Shown: positions 6,851 through 14,023, counted from the stretch's first letter. The stretch: 23,881 bases of DNA from Syntrophomonas sp. UBA5314 (GCA_002410325.1 DHRK01000036.1:1-23881); one strand, 5' to 3'. Notes: generated by a model from the sequence alone, not told the origin. Numbers and translations: made by a program.

Positions 6851-7481
6851 CTGGTCCGTATTGCGGATATATGCGGTGTTTTTACCGGCACCCGTCTTGA
6901 TTATATACCTTTCTTTCAGTAATGCCGCCAAGGTAATCTCCACAGTCGAGATACTTATATCCGGGCATTTTTCTAAAATCATACGCTTTGACAGCTTTTG
7001 CAAGGTACTGTCAAACAGCTTGCGAATCCGTTCCGGCTTGGAAAGACTGCGGTTTTGCATCAATTCTACCCGAGCCGAAAACTCTTTGTAGGCATTTAAT
7101 ATAACCTCCAAGTAATACCTGAAAAACTGCAGGTAAAAGTTTTGCCCTTCATGCCATTCAGCTGAGCTGTCGCAAAAGTACCTCGTAATAGGTCTCCTCT
7201 GTTTTTTCAATAATCATTTCGATACTAATATACTTGCCCACAATGTATCCTGAACGGTAAAGGAGCAGCAGGGTCAGCAGGCGACTCATGCGTCCATTAC
7301 CATCGTTAAAGGGATGAATGCATAAAAAATCTAAAATGAACATGGGAATCAGCAGTAAGGGATCATATTTTTCAGCGTTGATCGCATCTATAAAGGTATT
7401 GGTTAGGCGGTCAACAGCCTCAGGGGTCTCAAAAGCAGTCAATGGTTTAAAGCGTATTTTGCTCTGGCCGAAAGCATCTGT
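6845..7481 (-). pseudogene. Broken Fic-family (AMP-transferase type) gene, frameshifted and N-terminally truncated
   Basis: The minus-strand reading FKPLTAFETPEAVDRL leads into the complete Fic motif HPFNDGNGRMSR (family H-P-F-x-D/E-G-N-G-R), which in intact members transfers AMP or another nucleotide group to protein hydroxyls. The frame ends at 7158. The rest of the protein continues in another frame from about 7175 (DSSAEWHEGQNFYLQFFRYY) to a winged-helix tail and TAG at 6845. The two frames overlap near EVLLR/DSSAE, consistent with one small indel. The N-terminal third, including any inhibitory helix, is absent; an in-frame TGA lies at 7482. The motif residues are intact, but a full enzyme cannot be made. 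Confidence 0.8.
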
Positions 7482-7538
7482 TCAGTAAGCAGAAGTCAAT
7501 CAAAACGTGGCAGAATAAATATTTTCCTTATATACTGG

Positions 7539-8699
7539 TTAATACCGTCCGCCAATCAGATTCTCCAGTGCGAGCGGGTCCACGTCGGCGAGGCATGCAG
7601 AATCCCCGGCAATCAGACCCGCCTTCTCATGCCAGAACTCACTAAACAGGATGTAGAGCGGCTTGAGCCGATCAGTATCGCCGCCCTCCGCTAATGTTTT
7701 GGCAAGGAAATCGATGGCGAAATACATGGTCTTGCTTTCAAAGCATATGTGCGGGTGCGGACCAGGGGCATCGATTATCCAGATAATTAAGTTCCCCACC
7801 CGTTGCAGACCATAATGGGGGGTTATGCCGAGCGCTTGACAGAAAGGGATAAGTTGGCCGTTAAAATCCATTTTCGAGCGGCAATTTACAATGACCAGGT
7901 ACTTGGAAAGGCTATCCGTGGAAAAAACATGCGCGAAATCGACACGTTCTACATCTCCATGTTGCTTTTCATAGGCAAGATCAATTCCAGTACATTCTTT
8001 GAATCTGACGAGTGCGCTGGGGAGAAAACGCGTGAGGTCAAGTTGGGGATTCGATGCTATTGCAACGCTGCCGGGGATTTTAGCAGCGATGAACAAGCCC
8101 GATGCTCCTCCGGATGAGATTGAATAGAAGATAATCCGCTCGTTAGGGATGCCGAGGCATTGCGCCACGCTCGTGACGAGCTTTGCCGTCGCGTCGCGGT
8201 AGTCTCGTTCATGCGTGCCGTAGAACCAACCGACAGGAATGTCTGACTCAAAGTACATCGGATCTTCAATGCTTAGCAGGTGTCCTCTCAGAAACGTATT
8301 CCATGACCACTTATGAAAGCGGGGGAGTGGCCCGTGCGCAATTGTCTCATCATCGCGCATGGTATCCAGCACAACATAAAGGTAATCGTATTTGCTTGCA
8401 TGGTAAAAGCACTCGAAGCGCGCACCATCAACCTTCGTATGGAACCTGCCTTCGGGCACTTTGTCGATGCGCGTGGAATCGATATGTACACTTTTGGCTG
8501 TGAGGGCCGATGCATCGGCTGATCGGTATCTTTCGCATCGGTGTACTTCGAGCGTTTCGGAAAGGTTGACCGCTGTGCCTTCGCTACCGTATTCGCAGGC
8601 TATATTTTCGAGAAATCCGATTGCTGGGAGGCTACTATTGCCATCCCCCCTCTTTTGATGCTGTACCAAGTCGGTTTGGTTTTTCTGCCCTTTTTTCAT
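7539..8699 (-). CDS. Alpha/beta-hydrolase-like protein of unknown substrate
   Basis: I chose the ATG at 8699 because GAAGGA lies 9 bases upstream. An ATG at 8717 has no such site. The 386-residue product is cytosolic in appearance. The core motif YSISSGGASGLFIA near residue 195 resembles the nucleophile elbow of alpha/beta hydrolases (Ser between small residues, followed by a helix). A later Asp-His region (DAPGPHPH, near residue 312) could supply the rest of a catalytic triad. The N-terminal 60 residues look unstructured. Similar proteins occur in capsule and surface-glycan loci, but none is present here, so the role is open. It differs from its neighbours in higher GC, suggesting separate acquisition. 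Confidence 0.65.
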   Translation of the reverse strand: MKKGQKNQTDLVQHQKRGDGNSSLPAIGFLENIACEYGSEGTAVNLSETLEVHRCERYRSADASALTAKSVHIDSTRIDKVPEGRFHTKVDGARFECFYHASKYDYLYVVLDTMRDDETIAHGPLPRFHKWSWNTFLRGHLLSIEDPMYFESDIPVGWFYGTHERDYRDATAKLVTSVAQCLGIPNERIIFYSISSGGASGLFIAAKIPGSVAIASNPQLDLTRFLPSALVRFKECTGIDLAYEKQHGDVERVDFAHVFSTDSLSKYLVIVNCRSKMDFNGQLIPFCQALGITPHYGLQRVGNLIIWIIDAPGPHPHICFESKTMYFAIDFLAKTLAEGGDTDRLKPLYILFSEFWHEKAGLIAGDSACLADVDPLALENLIGGRY

Positions 8700-9037
8700 T
8701 ACAGCTAATCCTTCCATTTTTTAATGGGGGGTATCCACTGGACTCCACTACAACTATATATAGCATTTAGTTTCAATTCGCGGAGTATAACCCCACCGCC
8801 TTTAGCCTTAAAAACAAACCCGGGAAGGGCATCTCCCGCGCAACCTTTGTTCATATGGATTCGCCTTTTTCGAAGGCTCTGTTTGTGTATCGCCTTCGGG
8901 ATAAGCCACCGTAGGGGGAGAGGAATCGGACGGTAGCCATCCAGGCCCGAGGTACGAAACGTGAGCCAATAGAAAGGGTGTTTTCATTTTATAAACAGAT
9001 GCTCCCAGATGGAAATATATTTAAAAGATGGCTCCTG
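8700..9037. other. 338-bp gap without a recognisable gene
   Basis: No ORF with a ribosome site is present on either strand. The stretch changes from AT-rich to GC-rich and back, as at a join of unrelated pieces. A single GTTTCAATTC at 8770-8779 resembles the start of many CRISPR repeats but occurs once. I see no terminator or structured RNA I can name. Confidence 0.5.
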
Positions 9038-10054
9038 TTAATTTAGCGAGAGCTTACTCGCAAAGGAGTAATTAATGATACTGTAGATGGGGGTTTGTTT
9101 ATATGCCTCCTCATCATGCATCCTATCAACGATTTCATCAGTATTGAGCTTACCTAGTTGCTTGACTATTTCATCCATGGTTTCTATTTCCTGATCGGTT
9201 AAATACTTGCCTTCGAATCCTTGAATAGGTTTAAATTTGTACCCCACATTTTCTCCATACTCAACCGTTTCAAAACAAACATTTTCAAGCAGGATAATCT
9301 GATCGTGACCAACGGGTAGGGCTCCCTTCGGCCATGCTTCGTATACTAATCCAGTAATTGCTTTTCCGTGTCTCTTGAAATTTAACTCATCCGAATACCA
9401 AAGCATCTTCATCAGTTTAACCTTATGAAGCGCAACCACCTGTAAAGCCAGATAATTGATTATCTCAACTACTTTATCTAGATCGAGTTCCACCCCACCT
9501 GTAACGGCTTCTCCTTCAAAAGTAGCGTAAATAGCATGTATTGAATCAATAAGATATTGATTCTTTTTTTTATTGTAGAGTTCGCAGGCTTTGTGATAAT
9601 AGAGATTGAATGCCTTTGTTGACAACCGTGCTTCTGCTCTTTTTAACATTTCCAAAAACCATTTCGGATCGGAATCGATCTTACGAAGAATATCATCATG
9701 AGCTCTGTCCTGGACATGGTGATTCTCGTATCTAGTAATGGTAGCTCCGCCCCAGTCCAGAATCTCCGAAAAATCCTTTTGACTTACATCATACTTCTTT
9801 CTCATAGCCCGAATCTCAGCAGAGGTCATAAGCCCTACCTTTTTTCTATACGCATCTTTTACGGCGAGACTATTCGCCCGGATCATATCTTCGGTTTCCA
9901 AATAGTTATCTGTATTTGAGCAAAACTCATAGATGGCTGTGAATTCAACATTTACACCTTTAAATGTCTCTTGTTCAGTTACTTCAACAATATCCACCTG
10001 GTGCTCTTCCATACAATTTAAACAGAGCCGGGCTTCACTTTTTAATATGGCCAT
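9038..10054 (-). CDS. PanA/SocA-type antitoxin with MqsA-like N-terminus
   Basis: The ATG at 10054 is preceded by GAGG about 9 bases upstream and gives 338 residues. Residues 1-50 look like a reduced YgiT/MqsA zinc-binding region (CLNC near 11-14, but only one Cys in the second half). A helix-turn-helix follows near 80-115 (KYDVSQKDFSEILDWGGATI). The last 150 residues match the Panacea/SocA domain (DUF4065), with KVKLMKMLWYSDELNFKRHG near 230 and YEAWPKGALPVGH. Panacea domains are antitoxin modules paired with very diverse toxins. The helix-turn-helix probably represses the operon. The gene overlaps the preceding toxin gene by 20 bases, as in type II systems. Confidence 0.8.
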   Translation of the reverse strand: MAILKSEARLCLNCMEEHQVDIVEVTEQETFKGVNVEFTAIYEFCSNTDNYLETEDMIRANSLAVKDAYRKKVGLMTSAEIRAMRKKYDVSQKDFSEILDWGGATITRYENHHVQDRAHDDILRKIDSDPKWFLEMLKRAEARLSTKAFNLYYHKACELYNKKKNQYLIDSIHAIYATFEGEAVTGGVELDLDKVVEIINYLALQVVALHKVKLMKMLWYSDELNFKRHGKAITGLVYEAWPKGALPVGHDQIILLENVCFETVEYGENVGYKFKPIQGFEGKYLTDQEIETMDEIVKQLGKLNTDEIVDRMHDEEAYKQTPIYSIINYSFASKLSLN

Positions 10055-10517
10055 TTTTATTCGCCTCTTTCCGATAGGGGAAGTCACTATCCTCAAATGC
10101 TTCCTCTGCAAAATGAAACGACATTATAAAAATGTAGTTTTTCCCATACGCACTTGTGCTAAACAATTCAACCCTGATTTTGATGTACACATCCTCACTA
10201 CTATACTGTTTGCTAAAGACCCTCATTTCTGAACGTTTCGGAAACTTCCGGTCCTGAACCGTTTCAATATAATGCTGCTCAGTTAATGAAGCCATCTCTC
10301 TTTGTAAAACTTCCACTGCGTCTTCATTGGGAAAAAGGGTTAGCATGGTATGCCTATTGGTGTATTGTGGATTTCGATTTGCGTCAACTCTTCGTTCTTT
10401 TTGAAAGTTAATCTGGGCGCTCCCATTTTCCAAAGCGTACTTCAGACGATCCAAATATGTTATAACTTCGGCATTGCTTTCAATACGACTGATTTCATTC
10501 GGATCTTTTTTTCTCAT
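10035..10517 (-). CDS. Probable toxin partner of the PanA-type antitoxin, uncharacterised family
   Basis: The 160-residue product has no motif I can assign with confidence. It starts MRKKDPNEISRIESNAEV, has a central conserved-looking stretch (FPNEDAVEVLQREMASL, then ETVQDRKFPKRSEMRVF) and a beta-rich end (DVYIKIRVELF, then NYIFIMSFHF). The end loosely recalls MqsR (VYLKI then VLIVSF), which fits the MqsA-like N-terminus of the partner, but overall similarity is not evident. The minus-strand ATG at 10517 has AGGGGTG 5 bases upstream. Position first in the operon, overlap with the antitoxin and a large palindrome upstream all fit a toxin-antitoxin unit. Toxicity is inferred from context only. 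Confidence 0.6.
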   Translation of the reverse strand: MRKKDPNEISRIESNAEVITYLDRLKYALENGSAQINFQKERRVDANRNPQYTNRHTMLTLFPNEDAVEVLQREMASLTEQHYIETVQDRKFPKRSEMRVFSKQYSSEDVYIKIRVELFSTSAYGKNYIFIMSFHFAEEAFEDSDFPYRKEANKNGHIKK

Positions 10518-10541
10518 TATAACACCCCTAGCCAGATCAGA

Positions 10542-10579
10542 GCAAGATTTTTGGTATCATTTGATGCCAAAAATCTTGC
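10542..10579. promoter_or_regulatory. 18-bp near-perfect palindrome upstream of the toxin gene
   Basis: GCAAGATTTTTGGTATCA (10542-10559) and TGATGCCAAAAATCTTGC (10562-10579) pair at 17 of 18 positions around a TT centre. It starts 25 bases upstream of the toxin ATG, where a self-regulatory operator of a toxin-antitoxin operon would be expected. No T-run follows on either strand, so termination of the Phd/RelE transcript is less likely. Confidence 0.55.
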
Positions 10580-10607
10580 CGAAATTGACAATTAATGGTT
10601 ATATAAA
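10568..10607. repeat. 40-bp repeated element, copy 2 (upstream of the toxin gene)
   Basis: This matches 6811-6850 at 37 of 40 positions. Its left 12 bases form the end of the right arm of the palindrome at 10542-10579, which copy 1 lacks. The bases from 10608 to 10692 hold no gene. Confidence 0.75.
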
Positions 10608-10692
10608 TTGTAACAGTGTTATTACGGAGCCACAATTAAAAGCAAGTAGTGCAAAAAAGATGCCGCATTAATCTGGTACCCCTTGGCGGGAC

Positions 10693-11016
10693 TTATTCCT
10701 CTGACGTGCCATTAAACAAAATACGTAAATAATCACGCCGGCCGTATAGAATACGGTCGATAAACACATTTGCGTTGTTAGTACGGTAAAAGATTATGTA
10801 ATTACCGCAAATGAGGTGTCGGTAATCACTTTCAAACCCCGTAATTGAGGAAAGAAGTGAGCCTATCTCCGGAAAATCCCGCAGCTTCTCGATAGTATCA
10901 AATATGTCTGATACTGTTCCTTGAGCGGCTGCGGGATTTTGCAGTTCATTTTGAATATATGCGAATATTTCATCAAGGTCGTTAAGCGCTTCAGGCGAAT
11001 AACTCAGCTTATACAT
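10693..11016 (-). CDS. RelE/ParE-family toxin
   Basis: The 107-residue protein has the usual length and layout of the ParE/RelE fold: YKLSYSPEALNDLDEIFAYI at the start, RDFPEIGSLL in the middle, then DYRHLICGNYIIFYR and the closing strand VFIDRILYGRRDYLRIL. RelE members cut mRNA in the ribosome and ParE members poison gyrase. The FPEIGS / YR-LI-GNY-IFYR pattern with a GRRD end is closer to the ParE-like branch, but I cannot decide the target. The start overlaps the end of the antitoxin gene by 8 bases, so both are translated from one transcript, antitoxin first. Confidence 0.88.
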   Translation of the reverse strand: MYKLSYSPEALNDLDEIFAYIQNELQNPAAAQGTVSDIFDTIEKLRDFPEIGSLLSSITGFESDYRHLICGNYIIFYRTNNANVFIDRILYGRRDYLRILFNGTSEE

Positions 11017-11266
11017 TCTCTCTCTGCTTGAAATGCGCTTTCACATCCTCATGAGAAAGCCATCCCTTTTCCTCTCCCGATTTACGGCCTGTGTTGAGCT
11101 CTCTAAGCAGCTTAATTGTCGCCTGCGTTTTTTCGTAGTCGGCAATATCAACGAGTGCATAACGACCGCGCCCGTTTTTCGTTAAAAAGACAGGCTCTCC
11201 GGCGGCAACTTCGCGTAAAACTTTATTGTAATTGCGCAAATCGGATATAGGCTTAATTTTTGGCAT
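11009..11266 (-). CDS. Phd/YefM-family antitoxin
   Basis: The 85-residue product begins with the Phd/YefM DNA-binding fold: IKPISDLRNYNKVLREVAAG, then EPVFLTKNGRGRYALVDIADYE, a common signature. The C-terminal third (WLSHEDVKAHFKQRE) is the toxin-binding segment in this family. AAGGAG lies 9 bases upstream of the ATG at 11266. Phd proteins repress their own promoter by binding palindromes. A promoter with 7-bp inverted arms lies at 11285-11328. Confidence 0.9.
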   Translation of the reverse strand: MPKIKPISDLRNYNKVLREVAAGEPVFLTKNGRGRYALVDIADYEKTQATIKLLRELNTGRKSGEEKGWLSHEDVKAHFKQRENV

Positions 11267-11284
11267 AAATATCAGCTCCTTTTC

Positions 11285-11328
11285 TGCTGTTATTATTATG
11301 TGCTAATTATTCGTAAAAAACAACAGCA
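11285..11328 (-). promoter_or_regulatory. Promoter and possible operator of the Phd/RelE operon
   Basis: On the minus strand TTGTTT (11318-11323) and CATAAT (11295-11300) are separated by 17 bases, giving a sigma-A-like promoter 29 bases before the antitoxin ATG. The 7-bp arms TGCTGTT (11285-11291) and AACAGCA (11322-11328) flank it, suggesting self-repression by the antitoxin. Confidence 0.5.
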
Positions 11329-11388
11329 AAATGGATTCTCCTTCTCAGCCTCAGGTTCAGCCTTAGCCTTAAGAGATTTTTATGGTTC

Positions 11389-11739
11389 TTATGATTGTTC
11401 CGGTTTGCGCTTCCTGTATTTTTGATTTTTACTGTTCGGCTTATCAGGAAGCGTCATCTCAATTAGCTGGGAGTTCAAGGCGGGCTGCAAGTACGTTTTT
11501 CGGAAGGCCGGGCGGTTTTTTAGTCCCATTTGCTTCATGATTTCGCCAGCCGATAGTTCATCATTGCCTAGTTTATCTAAGAATAGCTGAATATGCGGGT
11601 TGATTCTTTCGATGGGTATTTGATCACCTTCAATCTCTATAGGGGTATCGAGAATTGCTTGCAGTAAAAACTCTATAAACGGCGTGGCATTGGCAATCCT
11701 GTCCGCTTCACGAAGAGCACGACTGGTATAGTTAGAAGC
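11389..11739 (-). pseudogene. 3' remnant of a Fic-family gene
   Basis: A minus-strand frame with no start codon support encodes 116 residues and ends with TAA at 11389. It begins ASNYTSRALREADRIANA, continues TPFIEFLLQAILDT, and closes with LSAGEIMKQMGLKNRPAF and EMTLPDKPNSKNQKYR. The ATPFIEF-type motif and the winged-helix end with PDKPNS-QKYR are what I know from the C-terminal parts of full-length Fic proteins. The catalytic HPFxDGNGR motif and everything before it are missing. An in-frame TAG lies about 27 bases upstream. It is a different Fic subtype from the copy at 6845-7481. A perfect GGCCTA/TAGGCC inverted repeat (11745-11760) marks the break. Confidence 0.7.
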
Positions 11740-11887
11740 AAAAAGGCCTAAAAATAGGCCCTACAAAAAGTCGGAGAAGTAAATATGAGACATTAAATCC
11801 CTACATAGGTAGTCAATATGGCGAGTGCCTCTATCGCGCTAAGGGCACCCAAAGAAAAGCAGAGGCGGTAAATTTTTCCGTAGTAAC

Positions 11888-12006
11888 AGTAAAAATTGAT
11901 TAAATCTGTACACCTTAAGTTTATCAATATTTATTAACTAGCAGGAATAGGGTTACGCGGTTTTATACTTTTCAATTCTTCTTGAATTTTTGCTTTTTCC
12001 TCTTCA
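11888..12006. repeat. 119-bp duplicated block, copy B (intact HigA 3' end)
   Basis: This is the counterpart of 6102-6220 with two visible differences. Since it belongs to an intact antitoxin gene, it is the likely source. The stretch from 11740 to 11887 holds no gene that I can support. Confidence 0.9.
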
Positions 12007-12248
12007 AGATCATAATCCATTTGGAGTCCGGTCCAAAATTCCGGACTAGTACCAAAATATTTCGCAAATTTAAGAGCAGTATTACAAGTTATTGCTCTTC
12101 TCTTTTTTATTATCTCAGAGATCCGAGTTTGCGGTATATTCGTATCTTTAGAAAGTTGATAAGAAGTAATCCTCATTGGTATTAAAAATTCTTGCTCTAA
12201 TATCTCCCCAGGATGTACATTATCCAATCTATCATGATTTTTAGACAT
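11934..12248 (-). CDS. higA: HigA-family antitoxin
   Basis: From the ATG at 12248 (AGGAG 9 bases upstream) the product has 104 residues, normal for HigA. An ATG at 12272 is open but precedes the ribosome site. The first motif is NVHPGEILEQEFLIPMRIT, the family's hallmark. The helix-turn-helix follows: SYQLSKDTNIPQTRISEIIK, then RRAITCNTALKFAKYFGTSP and EFWTGLQMDYDLE. It binds HigB and represses the operon. It lies 39 bases after higB, the toxin-first order of HigBA systems. Its last codons and 43 downstream bases are duplicated at 6102-6220. Confidence 0.92.
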   Translation of the reverse strand: MSKNHDRLDNVHPGEILEQEFLIPMRITSYQLSKDTNIPQTRISEIIKKRRAITCNTALKFAKYFGTSPEFWTGLQMDYDLEEEKAKIQEELKSIKPRNPIPAS

Positions 12249-12287
12249 CAAAATTTCACTCCTAATAAACAATACAAAACTTTAAAT

Positions 12288-12569
12288 TTAATGATAATCA
12301 ATAATTTCGACACTAAAGCAGTCTCCATCCATCCATGTAAAAACAACTCTAAATTGGTCATTAATTCTTATACTCAAGTCTCCTTTTCTATATTCTTCCA
12401 TCTGCTCAAGATGGTTGGATGGGGGGACCTTTAGATCGTTTAAAATTCTCGCGTTGTTTAACATTCTTAATTTTCTTCTAGCCACCTGTTGAATATCTTG
12501 TGGTAGCTTTTTTGAAAACACCCCCTCAAATATTTTCTCGGTTTCTTTACATTTGAAGGATTTTATCAT
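12288..12569 (-). CDS. higB: HigB-family toxin (RelE superfamily mRNA interferase)
   Basis: The ATG at 12569 gives 93 residues starting MIKSFKCKETEKIFEG, which is the standard HigB beginning and length. A longer frame from 12614 runs through the promoter and is not credible. Family features are KLPQDIQQVARRKLRML, NDLKVPPSNHLE, and the strands SIRINDQFRVVFTW and FSVEIIDYH. The conserved RINDQFR and final DYH are the positions linked to ribosome-dependent mRNA cutting. There is no Shine-Dalgarno sequence. The -10 element ends 6 bases before the ATG, so the transcript would begin at or next to the start codon, implying leaderless translation. Confidence 0.9.
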   Translation of the reverse strand: MIKSFKCKETEKIFEGVFSKKLPQDIQQVARRKLRMLNNARILNDLKVPPSNHLEQMEEYRKGDLSIRINDQFRVVFTWMDGDCFSVEIIDYH

Positions 12570-12575
12570 ATCTAA

Positions 12576-12608
12576 ATGATAACGCTTGACGTTAGTAATG
12601 TCAAGCGT
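12576..12608 (-). promoter_or_regulatory. higBA promoter with overlapping palindromic operator
   Basis: On the minus strand TTGACA (12599-12604) and TATCAT (12576-12581) are spaced by exactly 17 bases. The 9-bp perfect arms ACGCTTGAC and GTCAAGCGT (12582-12590 and 12600-12608), with a 9-base centre, cover the -35 element and reach the edge of the -10. HigA bound here would block polymerase directly. Confidence 0.75.
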
Positions 12609-12767
12609 AAGCATCTAACGGCGTAACATTCACCCTGCACCAGTTACGGCACGGGTTTGTAACCATGCTATTTGAAGCAGGCCTTATTTTACTGTGCGCA
12701 ACTGTGTTTCTGAAACGTATTTTAACGCATAAAACTGCCTTATTTTACAGGTTAAAAAGAGTAAGAA

Positions 12768-12813
12768 AAAAACCCTGCAAAACCGCATTCCCACGATAAT
12801 TACAAGGGTTTTT
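12768..12813. repeat. 9-bp inverted repeat, possible bidirectional terminator
   Basis: AAAAACCCT (12768-12776) and AGGGTTTTT (12805-12813) are perfect complements with a 28-base spacer. A/T runs lie at both outer sides, so it could end transcription in either direction between the island and the jet operon. The long spacer makes this uncertain. The rest of 12615-12767 holds no gene. Confidence 0.35.
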
Positions 12814-12828
12814 AGTTTACATAATGAA

Positions 12829-12857
12829 TGGTAGAGGCAGGGAGAGTTGAACCCTGC
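12829..12857 (-). other. tRNA/tmRNA 3'-end-like sequence, possible attachment-site remnant
   Basis: The minus strand reads GCAGGGTTCAACTCTCCCTG, then CCTCTACCA. This resembles the T-arm and acceptor end of a tRNA or of tmRNA (GGGTTCAACTCCC then CTCCACCA). The 6-bp stem encloses 9 bases in place of 7, and no cloverleaf or tmRNA body lies upstream, so it is not an intact RNA gene. It sits at the right edge of the AT-rich island, where integrases commonly leave such fragments. Confidence 0.35.
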
Positions 12858-12907
12858 ATTTACTTGTGTTTCCTTTGGTTAGGGAGCTTCAGCATGATGC
12901 TTTTGCA

Positions 12908-12938
12908 ACTGAATAGTGTCCCCTTCAAAAACCGTCCC
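12908..12938 (-). repeat. Degenerate copy of the GGGACGGTT repeat, minus orientation
   Basis: The minus strand reads AGGGACGGTTTTTGAAGGGG, then ACACTATTC, related to the core GGGGACGGTTCTTGAA of the units at 5281 and 23004. No palindromic arms remain. Confidence 0.5.
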
Positions 12939-12982
12939 TCGCTCACGTCTCCCAATTCATCCCATTTTTCGCCAACCATTGA

Positions 12983-12991
12983 TGTTATAAT
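12983..12991 (+). promoter_or_regulatory. Extended -10 promoter of the jet operon
   Basis: TGTTATAAT is a consensus extended -10, ending 21 bases before the ATG of the first jet gene. No clear -35 is seen. The leader would be about 15 bases, with only a weak AAAGG-like ribosome site (AAAAAAGG) before the ATG. Confidence 0.55.
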
Positions 12992-13012
12992 GGTGAAAAA
13001 AGGCCAACGAAT

Positions 13013-14023
13013 ATGAATGATCAAATAATTTCCGCTTTGCGGTCGCGAAGGAATAAAACCGTATCCCTGGGGGAACTGGAAAAGATGGTTCCCGGGGATA
13101 CCGACTATGAGAATTTTGCCGCTCTGGTTGTGGAGCTGGTGGCGGGGGGCGTGCTGCAGCCGGTGAAGGCGCATGGTCTGAGCCAGAAAAACCGGCGTTT
13201 GGCCAACAGCTATCGCATTGCGAAGCCGGGCCTTTCCCGAAGCGCGGTCAGCGCAATAGACAGCTACCAGTTTTCGCTGCATCCCGGCCTGGAACTGGCC
13301 GGCTACTATAGCCTGGACCTTTCGGAATGGAAAAAAGACCTGCCTTACATAGAACGCGTCAATGATTTTCTGCGCCAGAACGGCCTGCCCGGCGGCGAGG
13401 CCACCGCTCCCGAGTGGTCCTACCGGCTGGTGGGGGATGAAAAATGGATTGAAAGCGGGAGCGGCCGGCTGGTCCTGCAAAGACTAGGATTGTGGGGGCA
13501 GCTCAACATTGTCTCCCGGCCCGATCCCCTGATGCTGGCTCTAAACCCCCGCGCCTGGCGGGAAGCATTGAACCTCAATCTGGTCATTGAGAACAAGTCG
13601 CCTTTTCACGCCCTGATGGATGTTTTGCCGCACAGCCCCTGGCTCTCGCTCATCTACGGGGCCGGCTGGAAGATCACCGCCGACCTGCCCCTGCTGGAAA
13701 AGCAGCTGGGCCGGGAGCCTGAGCCGCTGGCGGTCTATTATTTCGGCGACCTGGATTACGAAGGCATCAGCATCTGGCATGCCTTGAACAGCGGGCGCCG
13801 GGTTGAACCGGCCCTCCATTTTTACCGGGCCCTGCTGGACAAACCCCCGGCGCGGGGCAAGGAAGGCCAGCGCTGCAACCAGGCCGCCCTGGAGCATTTC
13901 ACCGGTTTCTTTTCCCCCGGGGAAAGGCAACGGATCATCGATGTGCTGGACGATGGGGCTTATTACCCGCAGGAGGTCCTGAGCCGGGAAGAATTAACTT
14001 TATGGGGGAGGAAGAGCCCGTGA
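13013..14023 (+). CDS. jetD: JetD/MksG-like Toprim nuclease subunit of a Wadjet-type SMC defence system
   Basis: The 336-residue product starts with a winged-helix-like region (VSLGELEKMVPGDTDY) and ends in the DUF2220/JetD Toprim-type domain related to topoisomerase VI subunit A. Key residues are E193 in LVIENKSPFHAL and the D246-L-D248 pair in YYFGDLDYEGISIW, the expected metal ligands for DNA cleavage. In Wadjet systems JetD cuts closed circular DNA after the SMC complex has extruded and bent it. It is the first gene of the operon, an order with jetD leading. Its last bases overlap the next gene as GTGA. It is somewhat short; I do not assign a Wadjet type. Confidence 0.85.
   Translation: MNDQIISALRSRRNKTVSLGELEKMVPGDTDYENFAALVVELVAGGVLQPVKAHGLSQKNRRLANSYRIAKPGLSRSAVSAIDSYQFSLHPGLELAGYYSLDLSEWKKDLPYIERVNDFLRQNGLPGGEATAPEWSYRLVGDEKWIESGSGRLVLQRLGLWGQLNIVSRPDPLMLALNPRAWREALNLNLVIENKSPFHALMDVLPHSPWLSLIYGAGWKITADLPLLEKQLGREPEPLAVYYFGDLDYEGISIWHALNSGRRVEPALHFYRALLDKPPARGKEGQRCNQAALEHFTGFFSPGERQRIIDVLDDGAYYPQEVLSREELTLWGRKSP

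Noticed and set aside
6196..6900. 234-residue plus-strand ORF opposite the DUF1653 chimera
   Set aside because: It is Phe-rich antisense reading of a recognisable domain, with no ribosome site.
8770..8779. GTTTCAATTC resembling the start of a CRISPR repeat
   Set aside because: It occurs once, with no second repeat, spacer pattern or cas gene.
10512..10521. Extended -10-like TGTTATAAT on the minus strand at the toxin start codon
   Set aside because: Transcription from it would begin after the ATG, so it cannot drive the toxin frame as annotated. The overlap looks accidental.
12570..12614. Longer HigB start at 12614
   Set aside because: The added 15 residues are encoded by the promoter and operator and are absent from typical HigB proteins.
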